Shown here one piece after another: positions 1 to 7,451 of a DNA stretch of 20,522 nucleotides (positions within the stretch are counted from its first letter, which is position 1; each line of letters begins with the position of its first letter). The DNA is from JALYUM01 sp036688685. Its GTDB lineage: Bacteria > Pseudomonadota > Gammaproteobacteria > Burkholderiales > Burkholderiaceae_D. The notes under the pieces were generated by a model that was not told the DNA's origin, made no database searches, and saw only the letters and a program-made list of their open reading frames with translations. Made by a program: the position numbers and the translations under genes. The stretch is from the NCBI RefSeq assembly GCF_036688685.1, contig NZ_JAQQPS010000042.1:1-20522 (forward strand). The letters are read 5' to 3'.

Positions 1-378
1 GGCGCGTTAAGTCCTTGAATGTAAACGTGTTTTCATGCCGGCCGGACGACGGTGCGGACTTGTGTATAACGAGGTGCCCTTAACCCGGTTTTCCGTTCCG
101 TTGCACCTGGAACCCCTAGTAGCTGCGCTTTTGTATGGTCTTTTTCGGACTAACAGCAGTGCGCGGCAGAGCCTGAAAATTATTAAGGCCGGCATCGAAG
201 TGACTGTTCATTTAATAAAGAAAGCCATGGTGGTGAACGGTTATCCTTCTGGGGTATGGAGCACAGCTGGCACAGATTAGGGACGAGCCGCTGTGCCGGC
301 GGGCTGCGATTGCACACTTGACTATCCAGAGTAGGAAGTCACCGCAGCTTGGTGACCACAATGAACTATGCGATCCGG
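1..378. other. Left edge, no supported gene
   Basis: This stretch lies downstream of the leftward three-gene operon. Short open frames exist on both strands, the longest being 81 codons at 35-280 on the plus strand. None has a convincing ribosome binding site or a family I recognise, and the plus frame may be a decayed remnant. No clear rho-independent terminator for the operon is visible. An 11-base string, acttgactatc (316-326), recurs in the same orientation on the other side of the operon at 4863-4873. Confidence 0.5.
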
Positions 379-3039
379 TTATTGAGGGGTTGCCGTAACT
401 TGCCACTCTTTAAATTGATCCAAGTAAAAAACTTTTTCTTTGTTTAGAATGGCATCACCTAAAGCTCGATAGAGAGCAGTCCGCTCCGCTGCAATCTTTG
501 GTAATACGGCACCGAACAGTGCGGTAAAATCCCAACTTCCTCTCTCGTAACCATGCTGCAAAAGTATTTTTAAACGTGCCATGCTAGGCTGTACGTCACT
601 AGCATTGAGTTCTGCATTGAGGCAGAGATAGAGCAAGGCTTCAGCATGGGACTGACTTGGCTGCTCGTCGATATTTAGTAAGACTTTTTCACAATACGAT
701 CGAGCATTTTCCCAATCACTATTTTTTCCATAAGTTAGTAAAAATGCGGCGAAGTTCGCATATATATTGATATCGTTAGGATCGAGCTCAAGCGCCTTCT
801 TGTACATGGCATTAGCAGCCTCGTAGTCCTTGCGTTGATCCGCGAGGAAATTCGCATAGTTGCCTGTATTGCCGGCATGGGTCGGATCAAGCTCAAGAGA
901 CTTCTTATACATGACATCAGCAGCCTCGTAGTCCTTGGCTTGATCAGCGAGGAAGTTCGCATAGTTGCCGGTATGGACGGCATGGGTCGGATCAAGCTCA
1001 AGCGACTTCTTATACATGACATCAGCAGCCTCGTAGTCCTTGGCTTGATCAGCGAGGAAGTTCGCATAGTTGCCGGTATTACCGGCGTGGGTCGGATCGA
1101 GCTCAAGCGCCTTCTTGTACATGGCCTCCGTAGCCTCGTCCTTGCCCTGCTTCTCGAGGAGGATGGCATAGTTGCCGGTATGGTCAGCATGGGTCGGATC
1201 GAGCTCAAGCGTCTTCTTGTACATGGCCTCAGCAGCTTCTTCCTTGCCCTGCTTCGCAAGGAAGTTTGCATAGTTGCCGGTATTACCGGCGTGGGTCGGA
1301 TCGAGCTCAAGCGCCTTCTTGTACATAGCCTCAGCAGCCTCGTAGTCCTTGCGTTGATAAGCGAGGAAGTTTGCATAGTTGCCGGTATTACCGGCGTGGG
1401 TCGGATCGAGCTCAAGCGCCTTCTTGTACATGGCATTAGCAGCCTCGTAGTCCTTGCGTTGATCCGCGAGGAAATTCGCATAGTTGCCGAAATGACTGGC
1501 ATGAGTCGGCTCGAGCTCAAGCGCCTTCTTGTACATGGCCTCAGCAGCCTCGTAGTCCTTGCGTTTATCCGCAAGAAAGTTCGCATAGTTTCCAGTAATG
1601 CCGGCATGAGTCGGATCGAGCTTAAGCGCCTCCTTATACATAGCATCGGCAGCCTCATAGTCCTTGCGCTGGAAGAGCAAGAACTTCGCATAGCTAGCGA
1701 AGTGCATAGCACTTTCGCTATGGGTCAAGTGAATAGTCTGGTCTATATTTATCCTACGCTGATGAAGACGCTCTGCTAAATCAATATTATTATTTTCCAA
1801 AAAATCTAGAAAAATATCTGCGGCGTAATAGTCTTTATTTATTCTTATATAATCTATGATTAACTCTAATAATTTAATTCCATTGGAATCATTTATTAGT
1901 TCGGAAAAAGAAAATTCCCTTCCGTCAATGTCATTTGATTTTTTGTCTTTTCTTAATAATTTCGGATTTATTAAGAAAAAAACTATCATTGATAGGGCGG
2001 AATCTTTGTTTGGGAGGCGAATTAAATAATTAGCATTATACAGAGCGCTAGAATAGTTATTTTTTGCAATATCATCTTTAATTTTTCTTTGCAAGCTTAA
2101 AGCATCATGGCCGAGCTCTCTTAAAATTTTACTTTCAATAGCACAGTAAGCTTCAAATAAATGGCCTCGACGCCTCCGAAAAATATGTGGCTCTTCCGTT
2201 AAAGAAAGTTGTGGGTGATATGGAATTTGTAATTCCAGATTTATTTCAGATCCCCATGCTTTTTCAAAAGATAATTTTGCTTGCGCCTCCCGTGCTTCTA
2301 CAAGCTTATCCTCGCCGTTGGGTACAGGACTAAGAATGATCTGAAATTTAGCTTTTGAAGAAGTTGCAATTTTTAATGATTTTAGAAACTCGCTAGTACC
2401 TTCTACATTTTGTAAATTTAACCCACTTAATATAATTAAATGGTCAGCAAGGTCACGGGTGCAAATACCTGCTTCATCAGAAAAACCAGTGCGGCTGTCA
2501 ATCAGTACATAGTCATATAGATTGGAGTTTGCAAATGTATTTTTGAGGACACGAATTAAAGGTTCACCTACACCATCTTGATAAAGACCACGCAGGTTCA
2601 AGTCATCAAAACGTTTAGCATAATCACGGTCTAATTTTCCAGCCGGCATAATATCTAGTACACCATCCTGAAACTCTCTATCCTCTTGTGGAAGAGTGTA
2701 AGATTTGGTATATTTTTTTACGATATCAGCCGGCTGCAATAAAAATAAGTCAGCCTCAGTGCCCTTTTCTTTGGCATCTAACATAAGGTCGACAAAACCG
2801 AGACCAGTCGAGAAACTTTGTGTTTGGGAAAATTCTAACGAAGCTGTGTGGTCTTCCGTCAAAGAGAGCGGAGTAAGGTAAGACAGTCCAGGCGCCTCCA
2901 AATCTAAATCCATTACCAATACACGTAAACCCCGTCCGGCCATAATGGCAGCCGTATTTATCAGTGCCATGCTACGGCCAACACCACCTTTGAACGAAAA
3001 AAAAGTTATAAAGGACGCTTTGATAGGATTTTTCGTCAT
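379..3039 (-). CDS. KGGVGR-variant ParA/MinD-like P-loop ATPase fused to TPR repeats
   Basis: An 886-residue protein. The N-terminus has a deviant Walker A, KGGVGRS, at residues 17-23, with arginine where ParA/MinD proteins usually have the second lysine. A Walker B-like strand, LRVLVMDLDLEAPG, follows at 38-51, and DYVLIDSRTG lies at 176-185, so the SIMIBI fold looks complete. Residues about 280-440 are helical with no recognised domain. Residues 446-756 are nine TPR units of 34-35 residues, nearly identical to each other, followed by one degenerate unit and a helical tail. KGGVGR ATPases are known in bacterial conflict and signalling systems (established knowledge). A role as a switch whose TPRs read a partner or invader is inference. 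The start is an ATG 3 nt after the upstream stop, so translation is probably coupled. The non-repeat part is strongly AT-rich. Confidence 0.85.
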   Translation of the reverse strand: MTKNPIKASFITFFSFKGGVGRSMALINTAAIMAGRGLRVLVMDLDLEAPGLSYLTPLSLTEDHTASLEFSQTQSFSTGLGFVDLMLDAKEKGTEADLFLLQPADIVKKYTKSYTLPQEDREFQDGVLDIMPAGKLDRDYAKRFDDLNLRGLYQDGVGEPLIRVLKNTFANSNLYDYVLIDSRTGFSDEAGICTRDLADHLIILSGLNLQNVEGTSEFLKSLKIATSSKAKFQIILSPVPNGEDKLVEAREAQAKLSFEKAWGSEINLELQIPYHPQLSLTEEPHIFRRRRGHLFEAYCAIESKILRELGHDALSLQRKIKDDIAKNNYSSALYNANYLIRLPNKDSALSMIVFFLINPKLLRKDKKSNDIDGREFSFSELINDSNGIKLLELIIDYIRINKDYYAADIFLDFLENNNIDLAERLHQRRINIDQTIHLTHSESAMHFASYAKFLLFQRKDYEAADAMYKEALKLDPTHAGITGNYANFLADKRKDYEAAEAMYKKALELEPTHASHFGNYANFLADQRKDYEAANAMYKKALELDPTHAGNTGNYANFLAYQRKDYEAAEAMYKKALELDPTHAGNTGNYANFLAKQGKEEAAEAMYKKTLELDPTHADHTGNYAILLEKQGKDEATEAMYKKALELDPTHAGNTGNYANFLADQAKDYEAADVMYKKSLELDPTHAVHTGNYANFLADQAKDYEAADVMYKKSLELDPTHAGNTGNYANFLADQRKDYEAANAMYKKALELDPNDINIYANFAAFLLTYGKNSDWENARSYCEKVLLNIDEQPSQSHAEALLYLCLNAELNASDVQPSMARLKILLQHGYERGSWDFTALFGAVLPKIAAERTALYRALGDAILNKEKVFYLDQFKEWQVTATPQ
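772..1704 (-). repeat. Tandem TPR-coding repeats, nine units of 102-105 bp
   Basis: Nine head-to-tail units encode GNYANFLA…KDYEAA.AMYKKALELDPTHA. Seven are 105 bp, and units five and six (counting from the protein N-terminus) are 102 bp because they have lost one residue (KEEAAEAM, KDEATEAM). Nucleotide identity between units is very high, including synonymous positions, which suggests recent duplication or gene conversion. The repeats are GC-richer than the rest of the gene. They create long spurious open frames on both strands. Confidence 0.9.
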
Positions 3040-3042
3040 GTT

Positions 3043-3831
3043 TTATTCCGCTAGCGATTCGTAAGGAGTACAAATTTTTGTCGTTAGTGTTTTTGGTGGT
3101 GAATCTTCACCAAGAGATTTTAATAATGCTTCGTTAAGGCTGTTTAATGAGGGAGAAGGTGTGTCAATTGACCTTAACCATAACCGTATAGGCGCAGAAA
3201 ATAGTGGTTTTAAATTTTTTAATATAGAAGTAATTTCTTTAATAAAGTCAGTTCGATCAGAGCCACGTAATTCATCAAGCGCTAACTCTAAATTCAATGC
3301 ACTTATTTGTCCAATATTTTCGTTATTTGGCATTGATGGAAGTAGTTTTATTGCATGCATTGGATTGATCTCTAGAAACCCAGAAAGTACCATGCCGGAA
3401 TAATTTTCTTTATCCGTTTGCAGAATATTGTCCCAAAATTCAATTGATTGAGGCGGTGATGCATCAAGTAGTGCTGCTAGCACTCCTTGACGAATTTCAA
3501 TGTCAATATTTGATTCATGTAAAAATTTTTCTGTGAATAACAAAAGTAACGGAACTATCTCGGGATCTTTATGAGCAGATGCAAGAAATAAGAGTTCTTG
3601 CAAATATTTTTTATCACCTGATCCCGTTTTGCAGAATTCTCTTAATAAGTCGATGCACGATTTCCATATAGATAAGCGCGTCGTTGCCTTTAATGTCAGT
3701 GTAAGACGCAAAATACCAAGGTGGTTGGGTTCATCTATTGTTAGTCGTGGTAGCGTTTCTTTTCCATCTAGCGCACGCCTGAGCCAATTACTAATTTCTT
3801 CGTGTTTCAATAGATCAATAGACATTATCAT
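3043..3831 (-). CDS. Unknown helical protein, middle gene of KGGVGR operon
   Basis: A 262-residue protein of no family I recognise. The sequence is leucine-rich and almost wholly helical in character, without signal peptide, membrane segment or cysteine cluster. Its spacing of hydrophobic residues (for example LLFLASAHKDPEIVPLLLLFTEKFL and RQGVLAALLDASPPQSIEFWDNIL) recalls HEAT- or ARM-like alpha-solenoids, but that is inference from pattern only. It starts 25 nt after the stop of the first gene and ends 3 nt before the ATPase start, so the three genes are surely one transcript. The start could be the ATG at 3831 or the ATG at 3825. AT-rich composition points to recent acquisition. A scaffold or adaptor between the ATPase and the first protein would fit, but nothing in the sequence proves it. 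Confidence 0.75.
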   Translation of the reverse strand: MIMSIDLLKHEEISNWLRRALDGKETLPRLTIDEPNHLGILRLTLTLKATTRLSIWKSCIDLLREFCKTGSGDKKYLQELLFLASAHKDPEIVPLLLLFTEKFLHESNIDIEIRQGVLAALLDASPPQSIEFWDNILQTDKENYSGMVLSGFLEINPMHAIKLLPSMPNNENIGQISALNLELALDELRGSDRTDFIKEITSILKNLKPLFSAPIRLWLRSIDTPSPSLNSLNEALLKSLGEDSPPKTLTTKICTPYESLAE

Positions 3832-3856
3832 GGTTAATGCGCTCAGAAAGCGTTCC

Positions 3857-4675
3857 TTAAACGTGAACGACGAGGTAGGGAAGTTTCAAACCAGAGCTGG
3901 TCGTCGTCGGCATGACTATTTCTGGTTGCGGCATGAAATTTTCTGTATTCGGTTGTAATGGTTCTGTCATGCCCCATGCGTGAGCGGGGTTGGAATGGGG
4001 ACGGAAAAATGAATAGTCGCAAGCATCGGCAACGGTTGGACGGTGCAGGGGCGGTGTGCCAGATGTTGCATGATCCCATACAAGTAAGATCAATGGTTCG
4101 TTGTTGTTTAACATTAACCCTAAGCCAAGAGCACCGCAGAGCCCTGCACGTTTTTTTGGAAGCTTATCGAATGGATTTTGTTTGTTATTAGAAAGGTCAA
4201 ATGTAGCCCAAATTAGATATTCTCCTAACAGTGCTGTACGTAGCAATGGTTCAAAGTTAGGAACACTATGCGAGCCTGAATATTTGAGAAGTAATTTTTT
4301 GATGCGATCGGGTGTCATGCCTGCCGCCAACGCCCCTGCAGTGTTTGAAATGCTGAACACATGTGCATCAAAACCCTTCACTCTCCCTAATGTACTTGGC
4401 TCAAGCGTGGAGGAGAGTCGTGGTCCTTTAAATTGATGTAATCGACAAGCCGTCTGCCAAGCATTATCTGGCAAATTACCGTGCTGAAGTTGTATTGCAA
4501 AAGATTCTAGTAAACTTGAAAAATCCGCAGTTGAGAGAGCCGTCTCTGCCTCGACATTTTTTTTAATTTGGCCAGGATTTTGTTGTGCGTATAGGTTTTC
4601 GAGGGCGCTTGCGATCAGTGGCTGAATTGTTGGATCAATATTGGAAAAAGTTGATTGGTAGCAGACAGAAGACAT
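3857..4675 (-). CDS. Unknown protein, first gene of KGGVGR operon
   Basis: A 272-residue protein of unknown family. The open frame extends to a TTG at 4807, but the sigma70-like promoter at 4734-4762 lies inside that extension and the extra residues look non-coding, so I start at ATG 4675, although its ribosome binding site is weak. Visible features are an amphipathic N-terminal half (SALENLYAQQ, FSSLLESFAIQL), a helix-rich centre (GMTPDRIKKLLLKYSG), a hydrophobic strand LILLVWDHA around residue 190-200, and a C-terminal part rich in proline and aromatics ending PYLVVHV. There is no membrane segment or signal peptide. As the promoter-proximal gene of an ATPase-TPR operon it might be the effector or the sensor; I cannot tell which. 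No catalytic motif is recognised. Confidence 0.7.
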   Translation of the reverse strand: MSSVCYQSTFSNIDPTIQPLIASALENLYAQQNPGQIKKNVEAETALSTADFSSLLESFAIQLQHGNLPDNAWQTACRLHQFKGPRLSSTLEPSTLGRVKGFDAHVFSISNTAGALAAGMTPDRIKKLLLKYSGSHSVPNFEPLLRTALLGEYLIWATFDLSNNKQNPFDKLPKKRAGLCGALGLGLMLNNNEPLILLVWDHATSGTPPLHRPTVADACDYSFFRPHSNPAHAWGMTEPLQPNTENFMPQPEIVMPTTTSSGLKLPYLVVHV

Positions 4676-4733
4676 GGGTAAGTGGATACTCGTCAATAGG
4701 AAAGGATGGCGGCGTCTGGTCTTATAAGTAGTG

Positions 4734-4762
4734 AGTATCAATGATCTATCTTTTTTAGTCAA
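4734..4762 (-). promoter_or_regulatory. Sigma70-like promoter of the KGGVGR operon
   Basis: On the minus strand TTGACT (4762-4757) is separated by exactly 17 nt from GATACT (4739-4734). The predicted transcript begins near 4727, about 50 nt before the ATG at 4675. The surrounding DNA is AT-rich. The promoter position supports the shorter start of the first gene. Confidence 0.55.
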
Positions 4763-5146
4763 ATAACAATCACAGAAAAGTTTGCAAAATGTAATTTTTG
4801 ATGACAATTTAACAAATAAATATTCCTGTAGTCATCTACGGACGTGCTGGGGATCCTGAGCAACTTGACTATCACACATCATCTTGACAGCGACCTGTGG
4901 ATTTTTAATCACTGCAATATAAATTTACCCCGGATTAGCCACTATTTTGCCGGTAAGAAAAATTTCCAAGCAAGTAATTTGACACAACATTTGGGTTGCG
5001 CATAGGCTCAGCTCGCAGTGAATTTTTTTACATCAAAAAATTGTATGGTGAGAGCCGTTTTGAGGGTTCGGATCTCATCCCTTCCTAACGCGCCTTGTAT
5101 ATGCGTCTTTATTAAGACTCCATCTGCAGAACGCTTTAAAGGCTTA
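4763..5146. other. AT-rich intergenic stretch, no gene seen
   Basis: About 380 bases between the operon promoter and the hipA remnant. No open frame with a plausible start is visible. It contains acttgactatc (4863-4873), also present at 316-326, inside a longer string tcctgagcaactt (4854-4866) that recurs at 7957-7969. Short A/T runs and a 5-bp-arm inverted repeat (5105-5118) are also present. Confidence 0.5.
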
Positions 5147-5182
5147 CTCTACTATTGATAAAATAGGTTATCAACAGTAGAG
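5147..5182. repeat. 36-bp inverted repeat with 6-bp centre
   Basis: Two 15-base arms (5147-5161 and 5168-5182) are complementary except at one position and enclose the six bases aatagg. The inner arm ends are …GATAA and TTATC…, so the layout, 11-base arms around a 6-base core, resembles a Xer (dif/pdif-like) core site. It has no U-tract and so is a poor terminator. It lies just beyond the broken end of hipA. Confidence 0.6.
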
Positions 5183-5218
5183 TTCAAGTTCAGCGCGTAT
5201 AGAGCAGAAACACCCATG

Positions 5219-6031
5219 TCAGACGATTTTCGGTACGCCCAGCGCCTGGCAAAAATCTTTCTGCGGCAGGCGCATGATCCAGGAAGCCGAAGGATGAGGC
5301 TGGCGGTCGAAGCGCTCGACGCCAAGCACTTTCTGGCTGCCAAAGGAAAGAATGGCGGCGCGCCACCGGCAGGCTGAATTCCGCCAGCAGATTCATGCAC
5401 AGCCACTCGTTTTTCACTTTCGCACTCAGGTCGGCCTTGCGATGACTGACCAGTCCCAGGGGCAGCTTGAGAATGTGGGTGGTTGGCGTCGAGCCGTGCG
5501 TCCGCATCCGGCCGCCGTTATGCCATAACAGGGCAGTCTCTTCCTGTGCGCCCGCCAGCGAGATGGGCAGATCGTCGGAGTCCATCCCGCTCCTGGCGGC
5601 AGTGGCTGCGTCAGTCCGATCAAGTACCGCTCGACGTCTTCTTCAAGCATCGGTGTACCTTCTATACGATTGACGTCGGTCGGCGACTCATCTTCCTTGA
5701 GCAGTTGCACGGCGCCGACACAATCCCTGCCAATCTCCTGGAGTAAATCGAAGGCATCGATTGACCCCAGCTTGTAGTGCGAGGCCATGCGCTTGCGTAT
5801 CGGTTCGCTGTCTGGCAGCAGGTTGTCGAAGTAGTCGCGCACGACGTCGCCCCGCAGCGGGATGTCTCCGGTGTACGGCAAGGACAGCGATAGCGGCCTG
5901 CCCACCGCGGACTCGCGCCACGCCCGGTCGTACAGAAACTGGCTGTCGCCGCGGGCCGGGATTGTCCACGTACCGACCCGCTCATCGTTACTCCATACCG
6001 ACAGCGACCGCGCGTGCGATGGGCGTCCCAT
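5219..6031 (-). pseudogene. hipA: hipA-like toxin kinase, frameshifted and truncated
   Basis: HipA is a serine/threonine kinase toxin of type II toxin-antitoxin systems. The fragment begins MGRPSHARSLSVWSNDERVG at ATG 6031, 2 nt after the hipB stop, and keeps the N-terminal couple-HipA domain (…RDYFDNLLPDSEPIRKRMA…). Near 5580-5600 the frame shifts, and the protein continues in another frame as DSDDLPISLAGAQEETALLWHNG…THILKLPLGL. Near 5355 it shifts again, continuing FGSQKVLGVERFDR…RLPQKDFCQALGVPKIV before a stop at 5219-5221. About 270 codons remain of the usual 400-440. The C-terminal part with the catalytic aspartates is missing, so the toxin is almost certainly inactive. Sequencing error could explain one frameshift but not the lost C-terminus. 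Confidence 0.88.
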
Positions 6032-6033
6032 GG

Positions 6034-6303
6034 CTACCACTCCGGGGGGGCGGCAGTCTCATCGCCGTTGCTGTCAACGGCAGCGCCCTGCTTCGGCTGA
6101 ACCAGCACTTCGTGGTGCAAGGCAGCGAGCAGCGCCAGCAACTGCTCCACGCTGATCGATCCCGGATCGAGTTCCATGGCGGAGACGCGGCTCTGGCTGA
6201 TGCCGAGGCACTGTGCCAGTGCCGTCTGCGACAGGCCGGCGCTTTTGCGCGCGGACTGCAACAGTGGCCCCAGTTGCTTCGAAAGGGAAAGGATCTGCTT
6301 CAC
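6034..6303 (-). CDS. hipB: HipB-like antitoxin, XRE-family DNA-binding protein
   Basis: An 89-residue protein from GTG 6303. It has a helix-turn-helix (LSQTALAQCLGISQSRVSAMEL, roughly residues 24-45) and the short acidic tail common in HipB. HipB binds HipA, neutralises it and represses the operon (family knowledge). The open frame extends upstream to TTG 6369, but that TTG is the first half of a good -35 box, so I reject it. The ribosome binding site before the GTG is poor. It is followed 2 nt later by the broken hipA, so this antitoxin has lost its own toxin. It may survive as a repressor or as protection against an incoming HipA. An RP4-like oriT lies immediately upstream. Confidence 0.85.
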   Translation of the reverse strand: MKQILSLSKQLGPLLQSARKSAGLSQTALAQCLGISQSRVSAMELDPGSISVEQLLALLAALHHEVLVQPKQGAAVDSNGDETAAPPEW

Positions 6304-6340
6304 GGCATTTTTTCGATTTACCTGTATGGAGAGTATTTTC

Positions 6341-6389
6341 AGATTATTTGTATTACGGGTATTCGTCAATTACCTGTTTTACTGGTAAT
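6341..6389 (-). promoter_or_regulatory. hipBA promoter with overlapping operator
   Basis: Minus strand TTGACG (6369-6364), a 17-nt spacer, then TAATCT (6346-6341) form a sigma70-like promoter for hipB. Directly upstream, and touching the -35 box, is an inverted repeat with arms attacc (6369-6374) and ggtaat (6384-6389), a likely HipB operator. Confidence 0.6.
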
Positions 6390-6417
6390 CCGTCACCGAC
6401 GCGACGGAGGCGACGAC

Positions 6418-6515
6418 GAGCAGTATTTCGTTGAGCACAAAGTGCGAATAAGAAAGAGTGAAGTAGGACGATCGCGCAGCGGTAGGCCCACTTCACCTAT
6501 CTTGCCCCGCACTTT
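6418..6515 (+). other. oriT: oriT 1, RP4/IncP-type origin of transfer
   Basis: The plus strand reads gagcag…ttgagcac…gtgcgaataag…agtgaag, then a variable hairpin, then cttcacctatcttgcccc. This order and wording match the RP4/RK2 oriT core as I know it, including the imperfect inverted repeat bound by TraJ (gtgaagtagg / cccacttcac) and the nick region. By analogy with the RP4 YATCCTG|Y consensus the nick would fall after G6504 in ATCTTG|C. It sits between hipB (leftward) and traK (rightward). The traK gene lies on the nick-proximal side, as in RP4. Confidence 0.85.
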
Positions 6516-6627
6516 GCTTCGTTTTTGTCCACGACTGTAGTCCGACTGGACTTCGGAAACATCCTTGAAACTGCCCAAACAAGCGCATGAAACTGTTCGG
6601 AACCGCGTGGTGTCCAACCACTGTCGA

Positions 6628-6655
6628 CCTGGCGTTCAAACGGTGTGACGCCAGG
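6628..6655 (+). promoter_or_regulatory. Inverted repeat in the traK leader
   Basis: Arms cctggcgt (6628-6635) and acgccagg (6648-6655) enclose a 12-base spacer, and the right arm ends 12 nt before the traK Shine-Dalgarno GGGAGA. It could be an operator or a leader hairpin limiting traK expression. Its function is inferred from position only. Confidence 0.4.
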
Positions 6656-6679
6656 AGTAAATGTTCTGGGAGAATCATC

Positions 6680-7057
6680 ATGGGAAGCAATTACGTTGAC
6701 GACCTCGAAGCTTGGGTCAAAGCAAAAGCCATCAAGAAGCCGGACGCAAACTTGGCCGCATTTCTCGTCGTACGCGACATGGTAAAAGCGCGCCTGGATG
6801 AAGGTTATTCAGCAACGATCATCCACGGTTTTTTGCGTGCCGGTCAGCACATCGATATCTGCTACGACACGTTTTTGAAGTATGTGCATCGATATGTGCA
6901 GCCTCCACGCAAAGGACCAAAGGCAAGGGGCAAAACTACGCGGACGGTTGGCCATGCACCGGGTGCGGGCATTGCAGGCACAGGCAAACGCGACAGTTCC
7001 TCCGGCATTGTGGGATTTACTTTCAACCCGAATCCAAAACGCGAGGACTTGATTTGA
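6680..7057 (+). CDS. traK: TraK-like oriT-binding conjugation accessory protein
   Basis: A 125-residue protein. ATG 6680 is chosen because GGGAGA lies 6 nt upstream and because the N-terminus then reads YVDDLEAWVKAKAIKKPDAN, closely like IncP TraK (…ELAEWV…KK…). The middle DMVKARLDEGYSATIIHGFLR and YDTFLKYVHRYV, the basic proline-rich linker, and the C-terminal GFTFNPNPKREDLI all follow the TraK pattern (…GFTFNPTPDKKDLL in RP4, from memory). TraK binds and wraps DNA next to the nick site, helping assemble or melt the relaxosome in the cytoplasm. Its position beside oriT 1, transcribed away from the nick, is the RP4 arrangement. The usual traL and traM do not follow, so this is an isolated transfer gene. 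Confidence 0.85.
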   Translation: MGSNYVDDLEAWVKAKAIKKPDANLAAFLVVRDMVKARLDEGYSATIIHGFLRAGQHIDICYDTFLKYVHRYVQPPRKGPKARGKTTRTVGHAPGAGIAGTGKRDSSSGIVGFTFNPNPKREDLI

Positions 7058-7451
7058 TTATGATTGGGGTGAATCGACATCAGCCGACGCCTGGCCGAGC
7101 CCGATGCGTCGAGTGATGCACGCGGTCTCCATGTCTGAACTGGCGAAGTTATCGCGGCAATTTGGCCTAAGCCTGCTGCATTCAAACGACATCGAAGATG
7201 GTCTGGGGCACGGCGGTCGTCCCTTATTTCTTCATGCAGGCGGTGCAGCCGTTGCCCCTACTGATCGGAAGGCCTGGGAAGGTCGATATTCTCGACGCCA
7301 TGTTGTGTATCGCATCTGGCTCGCCAAGGGCCGGGTATTGCGTGCGAGGGAGCCGCCGATAAAATCCAGGTGCCACTGCGTCGCACATGCCGCGGCGAGT
7401 GACACCTAAAAGACAGCCATACCGACTGACGCACGCCATTTTTCAACGTTG
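7058..7451. other. Intergenic stretch downstream of traK, no gene seen
   Basis: About 390 bases in the place where traL would lie in IncP plasmids. Open frames of 71-107 codons occur on both strands but none shows a recognised motif or a good ribosome binding site. No ParA-type P-loop of TraL is present in any frame I read. It may be decayed transfer-region DNA. Confidence 0.45.

Noticed and set aside
772..1704. Regular repeats considered as a CRISPR array
   Set aside because: The units are contiguous, 102-105 bp, in frame and code for TPRs; there are no unique spacers.
835..1779. Plus-strand 314-codon frame and minus-strand 325-codon frame over the TPR array
   Set aside because: Both are shadows created by the repeated codons; the arginine/serine-rich and leucine-rich translations merely repeat with the TPR period.
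3857..4807. Extended TTG start at 4807 for the first operon gene
   Set aside because: The promoter lies inside the extension and the added residues look non-coding.
1..5094. Nine-base inverted match ggcgcgtta (1-9) and taacgcgcc (5086-5094) as transposon ends
   Set aside because: Only 9 bases, no flanking duplication visible because the left copy is at the window edge, and no transposase between them.
6304..6369. TTG 6369 as hipB start
   Set aside because: TTGACG there is the -35 element of a promoter with 17-nt spacing to TAATCT.
6418..6515. The conserved hairpin sequences considered as integron attC sites
   Set aside because: They lack the R'/R'' core (GTTRRRY) and instead match the RP4 oriT order throughout.
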